Shown piece after piece: positions 42,541 to 53,820 of a stretch of 64,000 bases of DNA; the stretch's first letter is position 1; each line of letters opens with the position of its first letter. The DNA lies in assembly GCA_903813345.2 (NCBI GenBank), contig CAIIXF020000003.1:1229621-1293620 (forward strand), read 5' to 3'. Source of the stretch: Owenia fusiformis. Taxonomy: Eukaryota; Annelida; Polychaeta; Sabellida; Oweniidae. Under the pieces are notes generated by a model. The model ran no database searches and had not been told where the DNA came from. It saw nothing but the letters and a program-made list of their open reading frames with translations. A program made the translations under genes and the position numbers.

Positions 42541-42890
42541 CTAGCACTTTGCAGATCTGCTCTGCTTCTTGACTCCAGTGATTTTTGATAACTTTTCATT
42601 TATTGCTATAGTGAATGCCTCCTCCAGAATTGGAAATGTCTGTACCACTGCTACAAGAATGGTTCCTTTGTCATTTTTCATGCTTAAATAATACTTCACC
42701 AACCCACCAGTGTTTCTGTCGGTCTCAACAACATATGAAGCTCTTCTTGTCACTTTTTTTGCTTTCCATTGAATAATACACTTTACTATGATTGCTTTTG
42801 TGTATTTTGTTGCTTCTCCTTTAAGTTCTTCTAGCAAGGCTGTCTTCAAATCGCCTTCAATTTTTACTGTAGACCCTGAGTCAATCAGAT
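42541..42890 (-). CDS. Unrecognised terminal exon, about 115 codons
   Basis: Open from about 42888 to the TAG at 42541: DLIDSGSTVKIEGDLKTALL, then KYTKAIIVKCIIQWKAKKVT, then YVVETDRNTGGLVKYYLSMK, ending GVKKQSRSAKC. It has balanced composition, no internal stop and a plausible acceptor just upstream (aatttgcttaag). Alternating hydrophobic strands suggest a small alpha/beta fold. Not recognised. It is one of the few sizeable intact frames in the window, but whether it is a host or mobile-element exon cannot be told. Confidence 0.35.
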
Positions 42891-43255
42891 CTTAAGCAAA
42901 TTTCTTTGAAGTGGAATGCTGTTAACCAGTATTTTTTGGTAGAATGGCTGTCCAATTTAGCATTTGTCTCCTATAACTCAAAAAGTAAGGGAGCAATTTT
43001 ATTCATATTTGGTATCTGAATACTAAAAGCATTGAACACTGTCTAATTACACGTTTGGTAGATGGCAGCCCATTTTCATAACCATACTTAACTTGAAAAG
43101 TAGTTAAGAGTGATTTTGTTTATTTTTGAGCAAATGTGAATTTGTGTGAATATTTGAGGACTATAAGCATAACACACTGTATAATGACACTTTTGGTAGA
43201 AGGTTGACATTTTGAAAAATAGAAGCAATTTTAAAATAATTTTAAAATACTTCTG

Positions 43256-43370
43256 CTTCAGCCTTCACTAGAACTAAGCCTATGTTGCATTTTCAATTCA
43301 TTAGGTTTGCAAAAGTGTAAATTAGCTGTTAGAAACCTCAATAAAAGATTCAACATATGGGTAAATAAAA
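43256..43370 (-). repeat. Mosaic junction of two older fragments
   Basis: 43256-43320 (cttcagccttcactagaact through aggtttgcaaaagtgtaaat) matches 20925-20995. The next bases, 43336-43366 (cctcaataaaagattcaaca through gggtaaat), match the Gypsy integrase relic at about 16277-16308. All are direct. Two elements that lie 4.6 kb apart elsewhere are therefore joined within 20 bp here. Confidence 0.6.
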
Positions 43371-43377
43371 ATAAAAT

Positions 43378-44041
43378 ATGTTACCCTTGAGGAGAATGGC
43401 AGCAGGTATTAAGTCATTACCTGCTGGTGTGGGTTGTGAAATCCATTTGAAAATAGCATATTTTGGCACATCAGGTAATATTATATTGTTCATGCTATTG
43501 TACTTTCTTACTCATATCTTCCAATGGGGCTCACCAAATGCTACACAGCATATTTTGTCTTCCATATACTTCGATGAACGTGGTTGCCACTTGGACCCCC
43601 AGGCTTCTCCACTACCCCATGATGCATGCTGCACCAGATCACTGAAGTCATTATCCCCAAACTTAATTATCACTATATGTTGATTGAAACTATCTATAGC
43701 ATGTCTTTGGGGGTCATTTGTCAATGTCACAAAGTGTCTTTGTCAATGTCACAAAGTGTCTTTGTCAATGTCACAAAGTGTCTTTGTCAATGTCACATAG
43801 TCTGACAAAGATACCAGAGATCAGGTATTTTGGGGAAGAGCTTATTCTTGACTGACTCTCTGAGGTGATCAGCAAAAATAAGAGGGATGTTGTGTGCCAT
43901 CATTAGTGATGTCATCTTTATTTCAGCAGTCCTGACCTGTGTTTCGTGTCTCACAATGGTCAGACCTATATAATTTTCATTAACTGGTCCGTTGAAAGCG
44001 CTGCGGAGCCCAATATGCGATCCACTTTTGTGAAGAACCAC
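43378..44041 (-). pseudogene. hAT-like transposon ORF fragments
   Basis: From right to left on the minus strand: GSHIGLRSAFNGPVNENYIG, then QVRTAEIKMTSLMMAHNIPL and FADHLRESVKNKLFPKIPD (44041-43793). After a 22-bp tandem repeat come DSFNQHIVIIKFGDNDFSDL and VQHASWGSGEAWGSKWQPRS (43730-43512). After a possible donor (ATGAGTAAGA) follow PDVPKYAIFKWISQPTPAG and NDLIPAAILLKGN. The first block has a paralog at 40091-40212. The pieces may be one gene split by the minisatellite. The second and third blocks are not recognised. Confidence 0.4.
43717..43804. repeat. 22-bp tandem repeat
   Basis: Four near-perfect units of tttgtcaatgtcacaaagtgtc at 43717, 43739, 43761 and 43783. They interrupt the hAT-like ORF. 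Confidence 0.95.
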
Positions 44042-44555
44042 TCAACGTCAAGGTTAACGCAAGGTCCAAAGCCCATTCATTTGAAATGCAGACATTTTAC
44101 CCACTCTTGATTGCATTGAAATACTCTGGAATCTTCAACGTCCCTGGAAAAGCCACCTGCCTCTGAAGAATCATATTATGACATTGCCACCAGCGCACTC
44201 ATTAATTTTTCAGTATCACAAAGTTTATTTTTGTCCATTTTACCAGGTTTATAGCATTGATGTCAATAACACCAGTGACTTCCAATTTTTTCTGGCTCAA
44301 TATTAATGTAAGGGGTGATTTTGTCTCAATCGATTAACAAAAACATATCTTGCTTGCCATTCTCCTTATCTTGTGACTTACTTCAAACCTATGAATAAAT
44401 ATGGACCTAGCTTTGGTAATACATGTAACTAAAATTTTCAGAAAGAGCCAATTGCATGTTTTCTTTAGTGTTCTTTTATGTTAGAGAACTGTTACTTTGC
44501 CCTTAACATTTTTGACTTGTTATTTAAACATTTGGTTACTACTAGTATAATTACT
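44042..44555. other. No gene recognised
   Basis: AT-rich sequence without supportable features. Confidence 0.5.
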
Positions 44556-44559
44556 CTTG

Positions 44560-44690
44560 TTTCTCTCATCCTCAATAACTCTATCAACAGAGTTTCTCTC
44601 ATCCTCAATAACTCTATCAACAGAGTTTCTCTCATCCTCAATAACTCTATCAACAGAGTTTCTCTCATCCTCAATAACTCTATCAACAGA
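44560..44690. repeat. 33-bp tandem repeat, open on both strands
   Basis: Four perfect units of an 11-codon repeat starting tttctctcatcctcaataac. Minus strand encodes IELLRMRETLL per unit; plus strand encodes VSLILNNSINR. Perfect identity implies recent expansion. No larger gene surrounds it. Confidence 0.95.
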
Positions 44691-44699
44691 TGCTCTGTT

Positions 44700-45469
44700 T
44701 GATTTCGAGGTGATTGTTAATCCAATCTTATGCAGGGAAAAGAGGATATGTCATTTGCAAAAAGTTATTTCTCATAGATGTCATAAAGAATTTAACCAAA
44801 ATACCCACTGACATGGAAATTTCAACATCACAAATATTATTGTGTTCATCTAAATATTGTATTTCCTGGTTAGCAGTTGTTTAAATCAAATTTTAGGAAA
44901 TATACAACACTGTGTTGGCATAATAAAGACATTGGTTCTGGACTGTTCTAGACTTGTTTATACTCAGTCTACTTATTAGTATTTTGAGGGGCTCAGAGGC
45001 TCATGCACTGAGAAAACATGATTTACAACTTCACAATGCCAGTGTTTTTTGTGTAGGAAATTGCAGTGCAAAAAAACTGGAGTTGCTGAATAAACATTTT
45101 ACAATGATTACTCTTGAAATATTGAATAACCTAATACACAATTGAATAAGTGCAAAGGTGGGGATGTTACTTCCAGTCATGTTTCATAGTGGAGATAGGA
45201 GATTGCAGTCCTGGTAGACAAGTCCCTGAGTATCGAGGAACTGAGTTATCTTCCCATCCTAATATAGTGTTTTCTTGTGAAACCTGAACTTTCTGATGAA
45301 CTCTGCCTTTACTTTTAGTTAGTTAGTTAGTTAGTTATATATTTATTATTGTCTCACATCGAATTTTTTATTTACAATCTAATAAAATCAATAATTAAGT
45401 AAAATCACAGCATCGGCTTATGAGAGAGTTAAAATGTATTTGTACTAAATAATTTTCATAGAAATTGTC
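44700..45469. other. No gene recognised
   Basis: AT-rich; includes a short TTAG run at 45318-45338. Confidence 0.5.
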
Positions 45470-45640
45470 TTCTTTTCATTCTCATGAGTCCAATGCTTTT
45501 GCAGGTCGGTCATCGTTGTAAGGAATTAGTAGTTATAGTTAAAGTTAAACTTGCAATCTTCACAAGAATGCCTTTTGAGGGTTTTATAATTGCGATAAAG
45601 TTGCAAGGTTTTAAGCCTTAAGAGTTTTGTTAGGATATTA
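45470..45640 (-). pseudogene. C2H2-like zinc-finger fragment
   Basis: Minus frame: QLYRNYKTLKRHSCEDCKFN, FNYNY, a stop, then FLTTMTDLQKHWTHENEKK. C-x2-C followed by an aromatic, a Leu and an H-x2-H ending suggests a non-classical C2H2 finger with one internal stop. Very short; a moderate guess. Confidence 0.35.
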
Positions 45641-46151
45641 TATTGTGAATGTATCACTAGTGATATTGTGTATACAGTCATTCTCTTTGAAAGTATGTCC
45701 AAGTATTTTATACAAAATGGACACCGTGGGTGTCATGGGCTGCATATTCATCTTGGTTGGGGGCTTTGATGTTTGAACGAAGGAAGGGCAAGGTGTTTAT
45801 GTACCAAATTGAAGAGAAAACTGGATGAAATTGATGCTATATTTTGTTGAAGCACGGCAGCAAGAATCACATTCTTGACTGGAGTATTTGAGATTAAATA
45901 AGACAATTATTGCAATGCTTGTATAAGGGGGACACTCTCAACTTGGATTGAATTGACATACATAACTGATCTGATTTCGGAAATACCAGACAGACTGATG
46001 GACGGACGGACGGACATTGTCAGTATCATTGTCAAATGGTGTCAAAACTAGTCACGTCTAAGCACCTAGCGTGCTTAGACTTAGTTTCTAGATGTGCTTA
46101 GACTTCCATTTTTCAAGCAATATTCCATTCAGAGAAGGGTAATTCTGCATC

Positions 46152-46842
46152 CTATACACTGAGAGTAATATCGTTGTTTTTTTTTGAGGAAATAGTCTTT
46201 GTTTCCTTAACACAGTCTGAAAACATGAATGCTTTGATGTGTTTTGGAGTAATGAGTTCCTCTAGAATGTCACTATGTTTGTTGAGATGATTTTTCTTAG
46301 CTAATTTTTTCATTGTATTACACCATATTCTGTTTTGTTTCACGCAAATAAGGAATTCTGAATGTTTGATTGTTTTCATGCTCAAAAGAAGGAAAATATA
46401 ATAATGTTTAAGTCTATTAAGATTTGCCTTGATGATGTTTGGCTGCTTGATGTTACCTACTGTCCCATCTAGAGCAGGCTTGATGAAATTATTATTGATT
46501 TGGTCAAAATCAAGGGGGTCAAAGTTATCCTCTCCCTGTGCAATCTGCTCAAGAACAAAAGAGACGTGCCTCTTTGTCCTTTGGGTATTATACCCCGTGT
46601 GTTGGGCTCCTGGGGGAGTTTTAAGCCATTCCTCAAATAATGGCATGTTTTTGAGGATTCCAACTTCTGATATTTCTTCCTTTTTACATATTTCAACATT
46701 CACACCCTTACACACTTTTTTATGTTTGTCAATACGGGTCACCATTTTCAACAGGCTGTCTTTTCTTTCGTCTGGGTGTCCCTTTGTAGGGCAGACCTCC
46801 CTTGAATTTCCCATCAGACTACCCTCCATCTTTGTTGGTTGA
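46152..46842 (-). CDS. 225-codon ORF, integrase-core-binding-like with Cys/His start
   Basis: This is the longest open frame in the window. An acceptor (aattctttttcag) ends just above 46842. The exon gives DQPTKMEGSLMGNSREVCPT, then DERKDSLLKMVTRIDKHKKV, where a C...H..R...H..vC arrangement may bind zinc. After a spacer come LFEEWLKTPPGAQHTGYNTQ, IKANLNRLKHYYIFLLLSM and SDILEELITPKHIKAFMFSD. Helical segments in this order resemble the SAM-like core-binding region seen in Crypton-type or other tyrosine-recombinase-like transposon proteins. No catalytic R-H-R-Y domain is present downstream. No frame breaks. Function is not established. Confidence 0.4.
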
Positions 46843-46985
46843 TCTGAAAAAGAATTAAGAGACTCCTTTTCCCATTTTCAATCACAAAACCGCTTGCCCC
46901 CCCCCCTACTTAATTTTCCACCCTTAGTAAGTCTAGGTCTCATTGGACAATCTACGACTACATTTCATGGCTAATTAGATTTTTT

Positions 46986-47108
46986 GGTCACATTTGCTGC
47001 AATTCATTTGCCAGCGCCCTGCCGATTGAGTATTCCGTTCAAAACATTTGTGAATAGGATACTCTCAATCAGCCAGGCGCCGGCCGATGAATCACAGCAA
47101 ATGTGACC
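46986..47108. mobile_element. Palindromic MITE, 123 bp
   Basis: Left end ggtcacatttgctgcaattc is answered by gaatcacagcaaatgtgacc at the right, and internal agcgccctgccgattgagta by ctcaatcagccaggcgcc. Nearly the whole element folds as one hairpin. The flanks show no obvious duplication longer than 2 bp. Confidence 0.75.
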
Positions 47109-47577
47109 CAGGCATTATTGAAACAATTCTTACTTCACAATTTCTATAGAGTCATCTGAAGGACTGTCATCACCATCCACAGTACTGCTGTATATACTGC
47201 TGTATATGCAATCAGAGAGAATCAGATGGAACTATTATTAAGAATCAGTAACATAGTGCATTTAAAATATAATAAATCTCATACGTTGTTCTAAAATGAT
47301 CTCAACTTTTCAATGAAATATTATTTTTGATGGATTTTAAGAATTTTGGGCTTCATAAAGATATTTATTCACATGCCATGTCAAATGACAGCACGTTTTT
47401 TTCTATTATCAACAGGTGGGTCCAAATATTGAGCTTGAAAAAAGTTCTTTCAGTTTATTTGTTATGTCACAAAATATCACTGGTATATTTGTTATGTCAC
47501 TAAATATCACTGGTATATCTGATGGTATCTCCTTTCGCCTTTGAATCTCCTACTCTTATAATAGTTTCTAAAAAAAG

Positions 47578-48022
47578 CACGTAACTGCAGCATTTTCCTC
47601 AACTTCCAGGTTTGTGGTAGTCTCACTTTTCCATTGACGAACCTGAAAAAATATGATGCAAATAAGAATTGAAGATACCCAAAGCCTAACTTATTTTAAA
47701 AATTAAAATAAAAAAGCTTCAATATAAGACTGATCCCCTGAAACAATTGTGTTACTTTTATATATGAATGCTTATTATTTACTATAAATTCAAGTAGCAT
47801 GTCTTATCATGTCTTATATACACATTCTTCTTGTTACTTCCCATTGATAATGATAGATACGGCAGCATGGACTTCGATATCATCGATGCCTCTTTTTGAC
47901 TTGGTGTCCTGTTTGACCGAGGACGTCACCAGAGCCAGGGCTGCCTCATTCCCCTTTTCCTGAGCCACTCTCAAGACCCAAGCCCTGGACTCTGTTGTCA
48001 CACGCTGGAGTGCTCTTATCAA
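47578..48022 (-). CDS. Two small exons of an unrecognised gene
   Basis: Exon a: acceptor cttttttatttcag at 48023, then LIRALQRVTTESRAWVLRVA, then QEKGNEAALALVTSSVKQDT and DIEVHAAVSIIING, with a possible donor (GGGAAGTAACA) at about 47836. Exon b: acceptor atattttttcag at 47643, then VRQWKSETTTNLEVEENAAV, TCFF and stop at 47580-47578. Both exons are open with good acceptors, so this could be the 3' end of a real gene or of a transposon gene. I recognise no domain. A further minus frame (48670-48362) may be an upstream exon. Confidence 0.35.
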
Positions 48023-48361
48023 CTGAAATAAAAAAGAAGCAACATATGCAAATGCACTTTACATTCAAATCCATGCAAATTAAAAACTAAGTACATTATG
48101 TTAAATTTTGAAGAGAATTGGTGCATAATTAAGAGCAAGAAAATAATTTTGTTCATAGAGAAGGCTATGGCTATTTGAGAAAATAAACCATTTGTTTTAA
48201 CTTTTACTAAAAATATAAAAATTGCATCTTCCTTTGTTTTGGGTTTGGAATATTTTTTGTTTTCAAGTAAGGAATAGATTGTAATACTGTTGTCTTGCGG
48301 AGACCAGTATATGTCAAACAATCAATGCATCACAATTCATGAATTCAAATCTTCACATTTT

Positions 48362-48670
48362 CTAAAGAGTTATAAATGTGTGTAGAACTTGTAATCTTTC
48401 AACTTCTCTTATTTTCTTAAACCCATCCTGAATAAAGTCATAATGGTTATTTAGCAGCCAATACATCGTCAATACATTTGATAGTTTCGTTAGCTCCCTT
48501 GCCCCCTCAGTTTCTGGCCTTAGATTTGCACAGAGCGTCTTCATGGCTAAAGAATGGATGCCAAAGTTGGGTACTTTTAACTTCTTGTAAAACAGGACAC
48601 TTGATGAAAGCTTTGGCAACATGAAATTGCATTGGAAATCAGCATGAAAAAAATGTGTTCTTGGTAACAT
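48362..48670 (-). pseudogene. Unrecognised ORF, possible upstream exon
   Basis: The 102-codon frame has VPNFGIHSLAMKTLCANLRP and then WLLNNHYDFIQDGFKKIREV. Its end, NYDF...KIREVERLQ, is encoded by the dispersed fragment shared with 41339-41390, which argues for a mobile-element origin. Family unknown. Confidence 0.3.
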
Positions 48671-49021
48671 TGTTTATTAGCATGATGATGTCATTGTGAA
48701 TGTAAAATCAACCCGTTACAGTTTCATTTTTCCTCGTAGATTTATAACAATGGGCCTCCACTTGATAATTTCCAGATACATAAGTGGAAGAAGCTATATC
48801 CTCTGGAGTTGGGCCTATCAACACTGATCATTTTGCCAGATTTCTCTATATGAGATGATGTGTACTGTCAATCTAGAGAATGCTTTATTGTCCACTGAGT
48901 CAGGGTATGGGATACTAGTGAGGTTAATTTGAAGTTGTATCTTGCAAAATTCACACCTGGCCATTTTGGATCTTCTCAATGGATCTGGATCAACCAGCTT
49001 GTGTAGTTTCTCACTGTTTTA

Positions 49022-51180
49022 GTCACTCTGGAAATGAATGAAAAACATGTATTTTAATTGATGATACAAATAAGTGCCATCACATTAAATTTTTTTGAAT
49101 GAATTAATGTTCATGAAATGTTGTCAAATTTTCATTTGTCTAAACTGTTTAATCCATGTAAATTGCATGTTAAATAATTTTTCTATATCCAAAATACTCA
49201 TTTTTACAATGAAATTTAGTATATTTTGAACTTTGTCTTTGTAAGAGAATATATTCATATGACCCTTATGGTTGTTGATTTGAATCTTGGAAAAATGTCA
49301 CAAGTGAGAAAGATATTTGGCCTAAGGTTACTCGAGTCTCTAGCCAAATTACTTGGCTTGGCATGTGGACCACTGTGCACTAGTGAAAACGTTTATTCTG
49401 AGAAAAAAAGTTTAGATTTTTAAAAATCACAATGAGAATATTTAATCAATTAAAACAGACACTGTCCTTTGTGAGATATTGCATGCTTTCCTCTAATCTT
49501 AAAATCATATGGTCTGCCATTTATAAAAACATCTGTTGAGGTTGATCTATATCTCGCTTTAGCAAAAAACAAAATGGCCGTTTTTACCGAAGGGTCTTTT
49601 TCAAAAGATTGCTCTTAGAAAAGACTAAATAAACGCTGATGTAGATTGTCATATTAATTAAGACTACATACTAAGTTCAATGAAGATATGTTTATTACAT
49701 TTTGGTTAATTTCTAACAACAGTTCATATGGGATAGGGTAGAAAGCAATAAAACAAACGGGGCTTGATGATAGCGTAAGGCCACACTTTTGCTGACAAAT
49801 AAGGCGAGTCTAAGGATAAACCTTTTTGCCTAGATGAATATTTTGAACATCAATTAGAAACAACAAATTATATGTGCCACCAAGTTCATCTTATTATATC
49901 ATTCATACCCATAAATGTGTCCAATTTCCCATCAAATTTATGGTCTTGTATTAGTTTTTCCCAACTTGATGATCTCAGTTGTATCAACATTTCATGTCTC
50001 ATAACCTCTCTTTCAACTTCCTTGTAACCTCTCTTTCAACTTCCTTGTAACCCTACAAATTGATGCAGTTCTTCATGTTGTCCTGGAGGAGGATAGTGAG
50101 CTCTGATGCAGAGTACAGCACATGAAGGTAGGACAAGACACCCCAAGCAGCTTGCACAAGCTGTCTGTACGCCACAGGGCGCCTATGTGGATCAATTGGT
50201 CCATTGGGATATTGCATTTTATAGCTGCGTCTAGTGTTAGTCTATTAGTACATAAACCATGAAAGCCAGGATTATTAGTGATGCATCCAAGAATCCATGG
50301 AGTCTCCTTCAGCTGGAATATTCTTCCATGTTTGTTCACTAGATCATACCATATCATATAGGTTCCAAAGGCGCATTTGTTCCTCCAATGAAGCTGCCTT
50401 TTCAGGTGATATTAGGTTACACCCCAACTTGAGGAATAGAAGAAATTTAGACATGGCCTGGATGGCATGGATCAGGCATGGCTCCTCGTACCATGGGGCC
50501 ATTGGGTCAGGGGTCCTCTAATGTGCATCCATCTGGTCCATCAATTGTTCCGATCCTTGTTCAGGTACCAATCCGTCTGTCTGTTGCTCTGTTGTGGGTT
50601 TTGGCTTGTTTGTCAGGTCTGTCACTTCTGGAACTACATTGTCTGTCACTGAGTCCACTATAAGTCCTTGTTCGTCTGGAAGTCCTGGTTCATCTGTCCA
50701 GTCCATCAGTTCCACTGTCCGTGTGTCCATCTGGAGGTCCTGGTACGGAGGAGCGTTCACACTCTCCTGTAACTCCATGTCTAAGCTCTCATCCATCGTT
50801 GATACGTTCTTCCTTGGTAAAGTATAATTGTCTGGTTCCGTCTTGTCCTCAAAAATGCCCATGACGTCCTGAACCTTTCATTGTTTTTCGTCTGTTGTCA
50901 GTCTTGTGTACATTTGGTCGTTTGAAGTCCTTTGTCATCCTGTCCTTGTCTTCCTTCCTCTTCCCCGCTTTCTCATCAGTCCTCTTCATTGTCTCCTTCT
51001 CAACTTTCTTCGCTTTCCTCCCTTCTTCTTCCCCTCACCTCCTTTCTACCTCTTTCCTCTTCTTGCCTTTCTTCCTCTTTCCTCTTCTTTCCTTCTGATC
51101 TTTCTTCTTCTCATCTTTCTCACACACCCTCTCTTGTAACCTCAAATCCTCCTCTCTGCTTAGTCACAATTTTTATCCGT
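49022..51180 (-). repeat. Repeat family R1, copy B (no mariner)
   Basis: 49022-50718 matches R1 copy A nearly base for base without the mariner. Copy B extends further: 50862-50518 encodes DVMGIFEDKTEPDNYTLPRK, then MDESLDMELQESVNAPPYQD and an acidic DEPGLPDEQGL tail. Past 50880 the pyrimidine-rich plus strand encodes the same basic tract as copy C (21598-21900). The R1 protein, read right to left, would be C2H2 finger, basic tract, FEDKTEPDNYTLP, acidic region, then the frames shared with copy A. Small differences from copy A include loss of 9 bp (aaatccatt) near 50204 and an extra tcctctaatgtgcatcca near 50515. Confidence 0.85.
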
Positions 51181-53612
51181 TTAGTTGTAAAATTTTTAGA
51201 CATATGTGATTGTGAACTGCTCTGATTTTGATGCAATTTTTACTTGTTTTGTCACTTTCCAAATTTTGCCTCATGTAACAAAGGACATATTTCACTTTCA
51301 TTTTTAACCATTAAAAAGCCATCACTTCATTGATCCGATGGTGGAATCATATGATTGATGATAATCTTAATATACCTGCTCATTCACTATATCTTGCTCT
51401 GTCTTCTTACTCAGCAAATGTGTTGCATCTTCCCTGGAATTTTAGCGCCTATCACCACCATCGTCCTCGGGATGAATTGGCTCAGTTTCATCCAGGTCTA
51501 GGGACGAGGAAATCAATTTTCACTTGCATCGTCGTCGCACCCCTCCCTATTCAAAACACTGCTCACATTGGAGTACGTCAGCTTCAGGTCATTTAAATCA
51601 GAGCTAAGTACTCCAGTGACGGCCTGTACAGCGAGCTGCTAGTGACACATATGTTCAGGCGGAACTAGCTGAAAGCGGACCTCTATGGCTGCTGTCTGAC
51701 TTGTGTCCAATTCTAGGTAATTGACCTCAACACCTGGTTGACCAGCCTATGGCTTCTGCTGTTCAGTGAGTAGCCATTATGAAAGAAAAGTACAAAAGTC
51801 CTGCAGGAGTAGATAAATTAATAGAATATATATAGAATGTGACCCCAATGGTTTATATGAATTGACCAGAACTTCCTCATGCCGTTGGGCCATTGGGTCA
51901 GTAGTCTTATAAGGTTTACTATCAGGGTCCACAGTTAAAAATGTATATTGGTGCTGTTACGAATAACAAAAATATTTACATCTTTACAAGGTGGACACTT
52001 CAGCATTCAACATCTGCTCTGAGCTTGATGTTCTCAGCTTTGAGGGCATCAATGCTGGTTTTGAATGAAGTTCAGATTCATGGAAGCTGAAAAAAAGTAG
52101 CATTGTATCCTGAAATCCTCAATGCAATCGCAATGTTTGTTACTATTGTAACACCTGGGGATTATACAATTCACAACATACAAAATCTGTGAAATTTATA
52201 AACACGTTTATTATGAAGTACAGCTGACTATTCAGCTGTATTGTTGACCACTATGTATATGATATGCAAACACTGATCTCCTTTACCATGTTTAAAAAGT
52301 TTCACATTTTTCTCTGACTTATATGGAAATATGTTGGAATCTGTTACGGGGAAGATGCACTTGCTGTTTAGGTCTTTGGCTGGTCCCTGGCCTTCTATCC
52401 TCCCACTTCTCCTCTGCAGGCTCATCTTCATGCTCCTCCCCTTATTACATTAGAACAGGCTTTGCGCATGTGCTAAATAAAAACAATATGGCTGCAATGC
52501 TTTGTATTGCTTGAGATTGGCAGCTGCCACGCCTCGAGTCACCATTTCCCCCCCCCTAAAAGGCCTGGGGTAATACAGCCTCCCTTGGCTGCGAGTTGTG
52601 AATATGTATGGCCCAAACCACCTATCTGCCGTTTATCTGCCTTTCGTGTCTTCACTCCTGGAGTTCTTCTTGAGCATCAGTGCTCCTATCTTCAACTCCT
52701 AGAATTAAACAATGGATACATTCTAGTTTTATTTCATGGATGACATAGGCCTAGGGGAAAATTGAATTTCAACACATTTGAAGTTTACCAAGTTCACCTG
52801 GTTTGCAATGATCTTATGATCACATTCAGTAGCTTAACATGGTTTTCATCCAATCAATATGAATTTTTCAGAGAAATATGTTTCTCTAATTATGTTCTTT
52901 TTGTAATTTTTTGGACATAGAAGCCCACTTCCTATTACTTAACGCAAGATGCTTAAACTTTTTAGAGGGAGAATTTTCCTGGTGTTTTTAGTACATTTAT
53001 CCTGTTTATTTCATCAATCTTTTTTATCACAAAGTTAAGATATTCTAAAATGCACTTCATCACTTCAGGCTGGAAAATCATTAACGCTTTCTAGATCAGA
53101 ATATGATGCTCTGATGGGCCTTGTTGACAGTAATAACAACAGATTTAAGATGGAGTAATATCCATTTATTACATAAGAATAAACCGGAAAGCATGGAGTT
53201 TTCACTGTCTTACAAACTTGAAACCTTTTTCGATGGCAAACGAAAACGAAATCATTATTTTATTATATGACATATCCCCTTTAAGTTCAAAAGACATGAG
53301 TTGGAACATAAAAATATCTTATGTTTCCGGGACTAGAACTTGACAGTTTTATTACAACATGTGATACATTTGCAACATTAAAATCATGAAAACACTTATT
53401 AATGATAAATTGTTACTCTATGAAAATAGTTTGCCATTTTAGAGATGATGACAGAAATCAAAGAACAATGCCACGATTATTATAGATGCTATTTTCTATG
53501 TTAATTTGAATTAATTTGAAAAATTATGAATATTTATGAATCATAAAATCTAGTCATCTTCTCTACTGACATTATTATCAATTCTATCTAACTAACTCTT
53601 AATTAAACATAC
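51181..53612. other. No gene recognised
   Basis: A minus segment near 52080-52000 (TSFKTSIDALKAENIKLRAD) looks like a short coiled coil, as in LINE ORF1 proteins, but is only about 25 codons. At 51881-51901 is a variant of the 20-mer found in R1. The rest is AT-rich. Confidence 0.4.
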
Positions 53613-53820
53613 CTCATCCATGGTGGCAGTTCATTAACATATGCTTGCAGCAGCCAAATCTCAAGGTGTTGAGCTGAAAACACTCCCTCCATCTAGGTGC
53701 CAAAGTAATGATATGTTGTCAGGATTCTGCTAAAGCCCCCATGGAGGAAAGTGTGCCTGGTACATGCTTCCATCATACACATCTTTGATAACATGGCCAT
53801 CATGGATACAAGGTGTAAAA
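53613..53820 (-). pseudogene. EnSpm/CACTA-like transposase exon, copy 1
   Basis: Minus translation: HDGHVIKDVYDGSMYQAHFP, then QNPDNISLLWHLDGGSVFSA, then EIWLLQAYVNELPPWMR, followed at once by a canonical donor (GTATGT, 53612-53607). This is the tnp2-type block (ikDiyDG..y.......~~p.nisl.~~~DG..vf......~Wpl...iNELP...R). The catalytic-region Asp in LDGGSVF is retained. One stop interrupts it (GL-stop-QNP). Partner copy at 55417-55592. Confidence 0.65.
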
